This document shows, one piece after another, positions 32,396 through 34,841 of a stretch of DNA of 34,841 nucleotides. This stretch comes from Prevotellaceae bacterium UBA1710. Its GTDB lineage: Bacteria; Bacteroidota; Bacteroidia; Bacteroidales; Bacteroidaceae. Location of the stretch: positions 58,546-93,386 of the forward strand of contig DCJC01000055.1 in NCBI GenBank assembly GCA_002317355.1, given 5' to 3'. The stretch's first letter is position 1, and each line of letters opens with the position of its first letter. The position numbers and the translations under genes were made by a program. Below the pieces are notes generated by a model. That model searched no databases. It was given only the letters and a program-made list of their open reading frames with translations, and was not told the origin of the DNA.

Positions 32396-32989
32396 CTATA
32401 AAGCATCTATTGAAGCCCCTCGAGGTATAACATAATTATATTGCGGCTTATTATCAAATTTTATGTTTGGAATCTCATAACAATCTTTTTTGTCTATTAT
32501 ACTTTTGGAATATTGTAGTCGCATTATAGATAATATAGTATCAATATCAGTATTTGTATTTATTCTTTTTGAAGCCCATTTATCAAAATGATTGAGTTCA
32601 ACAAATACAATCATAGAATCTCCAGGATTAATATAATTTGAATCATATGGTATCTTTTTTATATTGACAATAGGTTTTATTGTTTTATTTTCATCGATTA
32701 AATCTACAATAATAGAAGACTCGACAACACTATCATTCCATCCCTTAAGAGGAACGTATATGGTTTCGCTTGAAAAATTTTTTATGACATATAACAATTC
32801 GATGAATCTAGGATTAACAGTTTTGGGACAATCACGTTCTTTTGTCCACTCTATATATAATGAATCTGTACAAGGTTTAGAATCTGTTACACTAATAAAT
32901 TCCGCTTGTACTTCCTGAACTGATTCTGGAATACAGCCACAGATACATGTATATACAATAATGCAAATAAAAATTCTAAATATATCCAT
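32396..32989 (-). CDS. Hypothetical lipoprotein in the Rhs-associated island
   Basis: The 197-residue protein begins MDIFRIFICIIVYTCICGC, a short lipoprotein signal with C19 as the probable lipidated cysteine. The rest is soluble and rich in Ile, Asp, Ser and Asn, with a beta-sandwich-like pattern (IYVPLKGWNDSVVESSIIVDL, GDSMIVFVELNHFDKW). No family was recognised. It overlaps the upstream small gene by 14 nt, so the two are translated from one message. In a tail of an Rhs locus such lipoproteins are often immunity proteins; that reading is inference. Codons are AT-rich compared with the core genes. Confidence 0.7.
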   Translation of the reverse strand: MDIFRIFICIIVYTCICGCIPESVQEVQAEFISVTDSKPCTDSLYIEWTKERDCPKTVNPRFIELLYVIKNFSSETIYVPLKGWNDSVVESSIIVDLIDENKTIKPIVNIKKIPYDSNYINPGDSMIVFVELNHFDKWASKRINTNTDIDTILSIMRLQYSKSIIDKKDCYEIPNIKFDNKPQYNYVIPRGASIDAL

Positions 32990-33257
32990 TTTCTTTAGCG
33001 GTTGAAATAATATAGTCTTTATATTCTTTTGTTGTCTTTTTCCAAGATTCTGCTTTCATCTGCATTTTGTAAATTGGATCAAGAACACCTTTTCTATGAT
33101 GAAAACCTGCTTTAAAATGTCCTTTGAACTCATGGTCTCCAAGGGTGTTTACAATATTTGAACGAGTTGAAAACAGACTTCTCTCCTTGGAACCTGGTAA
33201 TCCAACATATGCAATTGTTGTAATGATTAATGTCGCTATTAATATTTTCATTTTCAT
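32976..33257 (-). CDS. Small exported protein of unknown function in the Rhs-associated island
   Basis: The preferred start ATG 33257 gives 93 residues: an N-terminal signal or membrane anchor (MKMKILIATLIITTIAYVGLPG), then a basic, His-rich part (HEFKGHFKAGFHHRKGVLDP) and a charged helical end (WKKTTKEYKDYIISTAKENGYI). A start 7 codons upstream is possible. AAAAGAG lies about 10 nt before the preferred ATG. No family was recognised. It shares a transcript with the lipoprotein gene, overlapping it by 14 nt, behind a good promoter at 33379-33411. It could be a toxin, an effector remnant or an accessory protein; the sequence does not decide. Confidence 0.6.
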   Translation of the reverse strand: MKMKILIATLIITTIAYVGLPGSKERSLFSTRSNIVNTLGDHEFKGHFKAGFHHRKGVLDPIYKMQMKAESWKKTTKEYKDYIISTAKENGYI

Positions 33258-33677
33258 AATTAATTGTCTCTTTTCCATTTCCTAAAAATTCGAGTCCATT
33301 TTCCCTTGTTTGCGGGATAAGGTCTATAACATGCTTTGCTCATAGGCTGGTGAATAAAAGATTGAGCTTTATCTGCTTGCAAAGATATGAACAATTTCTC
33401 ACACCTCCAAATTTCTTTGCCGAATTCTCCATACGCAACCACAATACAAATGCATTTGCAAAGGATCAGCGATTTTTCTTCCTGTGCAGTTCAAATGTGA
33501 TTCTTATTTAGGGTCAATTTACAGACTGCTTGCACTCGATTGACGGCAATACTATAATTCTACAAATTCTTCTTTTGGTCATAATAATAGCAGTTATAGT
33601 TCTGTTGCAATATTGCGAATGAAAAGGTACAACTAAACCTCAAATACTATAACACGAAGTTCAATAAATACTTACAA
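33258..33677. other. Gene-free AT-rich stretch between two Rhs-associated cassettes
   Basis: About 420 nt with no convincing gene. It includes the promoter at 33379-33411 and, near 33459, the word AAAGGATCAGCGA followed by TTCTTCC, which also occurs near 32199. A short open frame on the minus strand (from 33442) contains the promoter and is judged non-coding. Confidence 0.6.
33379..33411 (-). promoter_or_regulatory. Promoter of the two-gene cassette
   Basis: On the complement TATCTTTGC (33379-33387) and TTTG (33408-33411), with 20 nt between, match the -7/-33 consensus. The leader to ATG 33257 is about 115 nt. Confidence 0.75.
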
Positions 33678-34118
33678 TTAATTGAGATTTCCATTATTAT
33701 CTGTTTTAAATGAAATGCGACATACTCCAGCATCACCCAAGGAGCAATTAGTTATTATATACAAATCATTTTTTCTTAAAATACTGTAATATCCTTTATT
33801 GACATTATTAGGAAGAACAGTTCCTTTATAAGTTTCTAATCGATAAAAAGAAGGTATAGAATCTAATTTAAGGCACTTATCTCCTTTTTTATTAGGTTCA
33901 CAATACAAATAATAACTAACGCCTTGTATTTCTATATACAATCGTTTAATTTCATGTTCAGAATATATAATTTTGTCAGTTTTATTTACATAAATACTGT
34001 TGTTTTTACAAGAAATCATTAAAAATATAATACAGAGGGAAAAAATCAACTTACTTTTTCTGACTTTGTTGATACTCTGTCCACCATCTATATAAAGTAT
34101 TAATTTGTGAATTGTCAT
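33678..34118 (-). CDS. Candidate immunity lipoprotein of the Rhs toxin
   Basis: From ATG 34118 the product has 146 residues with a signal KVRKSKLIFSLCIIFLMISC ending in a lipobox (MISC), so the mature protein is an outer- or inner-membrane-anchored lipoprotein of about 110 residues. The mature part is beta-rich (IKRLYIEIQGVSYYLYCEP) with several cysteines. It overlaps the last 68 nt of the Rhs reading frame; an alternative TTG start at 34049 lies 1 nt after the Rhs stop codon but would lose the basic n-region. Position directly behind a toxin tip, tight coupling and export fit an immunity protein. No known family was recognised, so function is inferred from context. Confidence 0.65.
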   Translation of the reverse strand: MTIHKLILYIDGGQSINKVRKSKLIFSLCIIFLMISCKNNSIYVNKTDKIIYSEHEIKRLYIEIQGVSYYLYCEPNKKGDKCLKLDSIPSFYRLETYKGTVLPNNVNKGYYSILRKNDLYIITNCSLGDAGVCRISFKTDNNGNLN

Positions 34119-34841
34119 TTTTGTTTGATTTAAATAGGTCTATTAATGCGTTTTTTCCATAATTGTCGTTTACAAAATCCCTAAATTTCCTATACTTATC
34201 AGTACCTTTATCGGCTTCTTGTTCTCGTTTTGAACCATCATGACCATTTTCTGCATAGTCTGCTGCAAAACTATATATATATTGCAATATTTCCTTTTTC
34301 TCCAATATGGTTTAGATGTATTACTTCGTGTGACATTAGATCAAACCAAGCATCTAAATCCTGTCCATAACCATGATTATCATATGCATTTTTCTTATCT
34401 TCAAAGAAATTATTTGTCAAAGTGATAGTTGCATGTTGTTTATCATTTCCTAATGTTATAGCTCCGCCACCTTTATTTGCAGAATACAACGGATATAATC
34501 GACCAAAGCCACGCTCTATAATATTCACTCCTTCTATTGCTTTCATTTCTACACCAGTAACTAAAGATAATAAATATGCTGCAGGTTTTGAAAATGTATA
34601 ATAATCAGCTCTGTAGAAATCCGCTTTATGGAACTTTAATATATCACGTGGATAAAGACCTTCGATATCAATGTTTTTTTCTGGATTATTCATACAATAA
34701 TTATAATTATACGGACTCACACCATAATACTTCTCGCAGAGCGGATCAATCCTATCCCATCTTGCGGTGACAGGATTATACTGACGAGCACCATAGTCAT
34801 AGGTGTTCAGACCATGCATTCTGTGTATATGTCTATAACAT
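34051..34841 (-). pseudogene. 3' end of an Rhs-family polymorphic toxin with frameshifted HExxH metallopeptidase-like tip
   Basis: The gene enters from the right edge. It starts with the Bacteroidetes Rhs core (MHGLNTYDYGARQYNP, ARWDRIDPLCEKYYG, YCMNNPEKNIDIEG). The C-terminal tip then has LMSHEVIHLNHIGEK, with HExxH at 34316-34330, and this frame stops at 34271. The continuation is in another frame: KKEILQYIYSFAADYAENGHDG, then KREQEADKGT and RWWTEYQQSQKK, ending at 34051. The EQEAD segment (34211-34225) resembles the ExxAD third-ligand motif of HExxH peptidases, so one domain is split. The shift lies at a run of five A on the coding strand (34295-34299); removing one base restores a single frame. 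It may be a true mutation, a phase-variable site or a sequencing error. Confidence 0.8.

Noticed and set aside
33260..33442. 60-codon minus-strand frame before the small exported protein
   Set aside because: A well-matched promoter (33379-33411) lies inside it, so its start would not be transcribed; no family resemblance.

Overview
The window is chromosomal DNA of a Bacteroidales bacterium, most likely Prevotella or a close relative. The evidence is the promoter type: several genes are preceded by TAnnTTTGC, usually with TTTG about 20 nt upstream, the Bacteroidetes -7/-33 signature. Shine-Dalgarno sequences are mostly lacking. Gene content also fits: a second EF-G, a phosphoglycerate-mutase-like gene between thrA and thrC, a DUF4301 protein, an OmpP1/FadL-type protein and an Rhs locus of the Bacteroidetes kind.

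Layout. 1-2342 (minus): partial mannose-6-phosphate isomerase, a HIT protein and the clamp-loader-like ATPase RarA. 2500-3303 (plus): unrecognised protein with an acidic tail, convergent with a DUF4301 gene (minus). 5201-8583 (plus): small secreted protein, then an envelope-related cluster of L,D-transpeptidase lipoprotein, ECF sigma factor, membrane anti-sigma-like protein and Spy-like periplasmic protein. 8623-13243 (minus): an unusual GH53 galactanase-cyclophilin fusion behind queH, and an EF-G paralogue with a changed GTPase site. 13524-20996 (plus): hemW, tRNA1(Val) methyltransferase, and the threonine cluster thrA, apgM-like, thrC. 21191-27510 (plus): AddA/RecB-like and AddB-like helicase-nuclease subunits for double-strand break repair. 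27918-28865 (minus): prmA. 29027-31971 (plus): secreted aromatic/Gly/Ser-rich protein and an OmpP1/FadL-like barrel. 32396-34841 (minus): visibly AT-richer accessory island holding the 3' end of an Rhs gene with a frameshifted HExxH toxin tip, a candidate immunity lipoprotein, and a two-gene cassette (small exported protein and lipoprotein).

The strongest unexplained signal is in and around the spacers. Many intergenic gaps, and two coding regions, hold short-period tandem repeats (period 7, 9, 10 or 11) with different words at each site, often as two arms in opposite orientation. They resemble the STRR heptanucleotide repeats known from cyanobacteria. They are placed closely against genes: one forms the whole 5' UTR of hemW and its last unit contains the ATG; one runs through the addA-like stop codon; two are read in frame inside addB and prmA. 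A separate inverted repeat of about 75 bp supplies the stop codons of both convergent genes addB and prmA. No rRNA, tRNA, CRISPR array or transposase gene was recognised.
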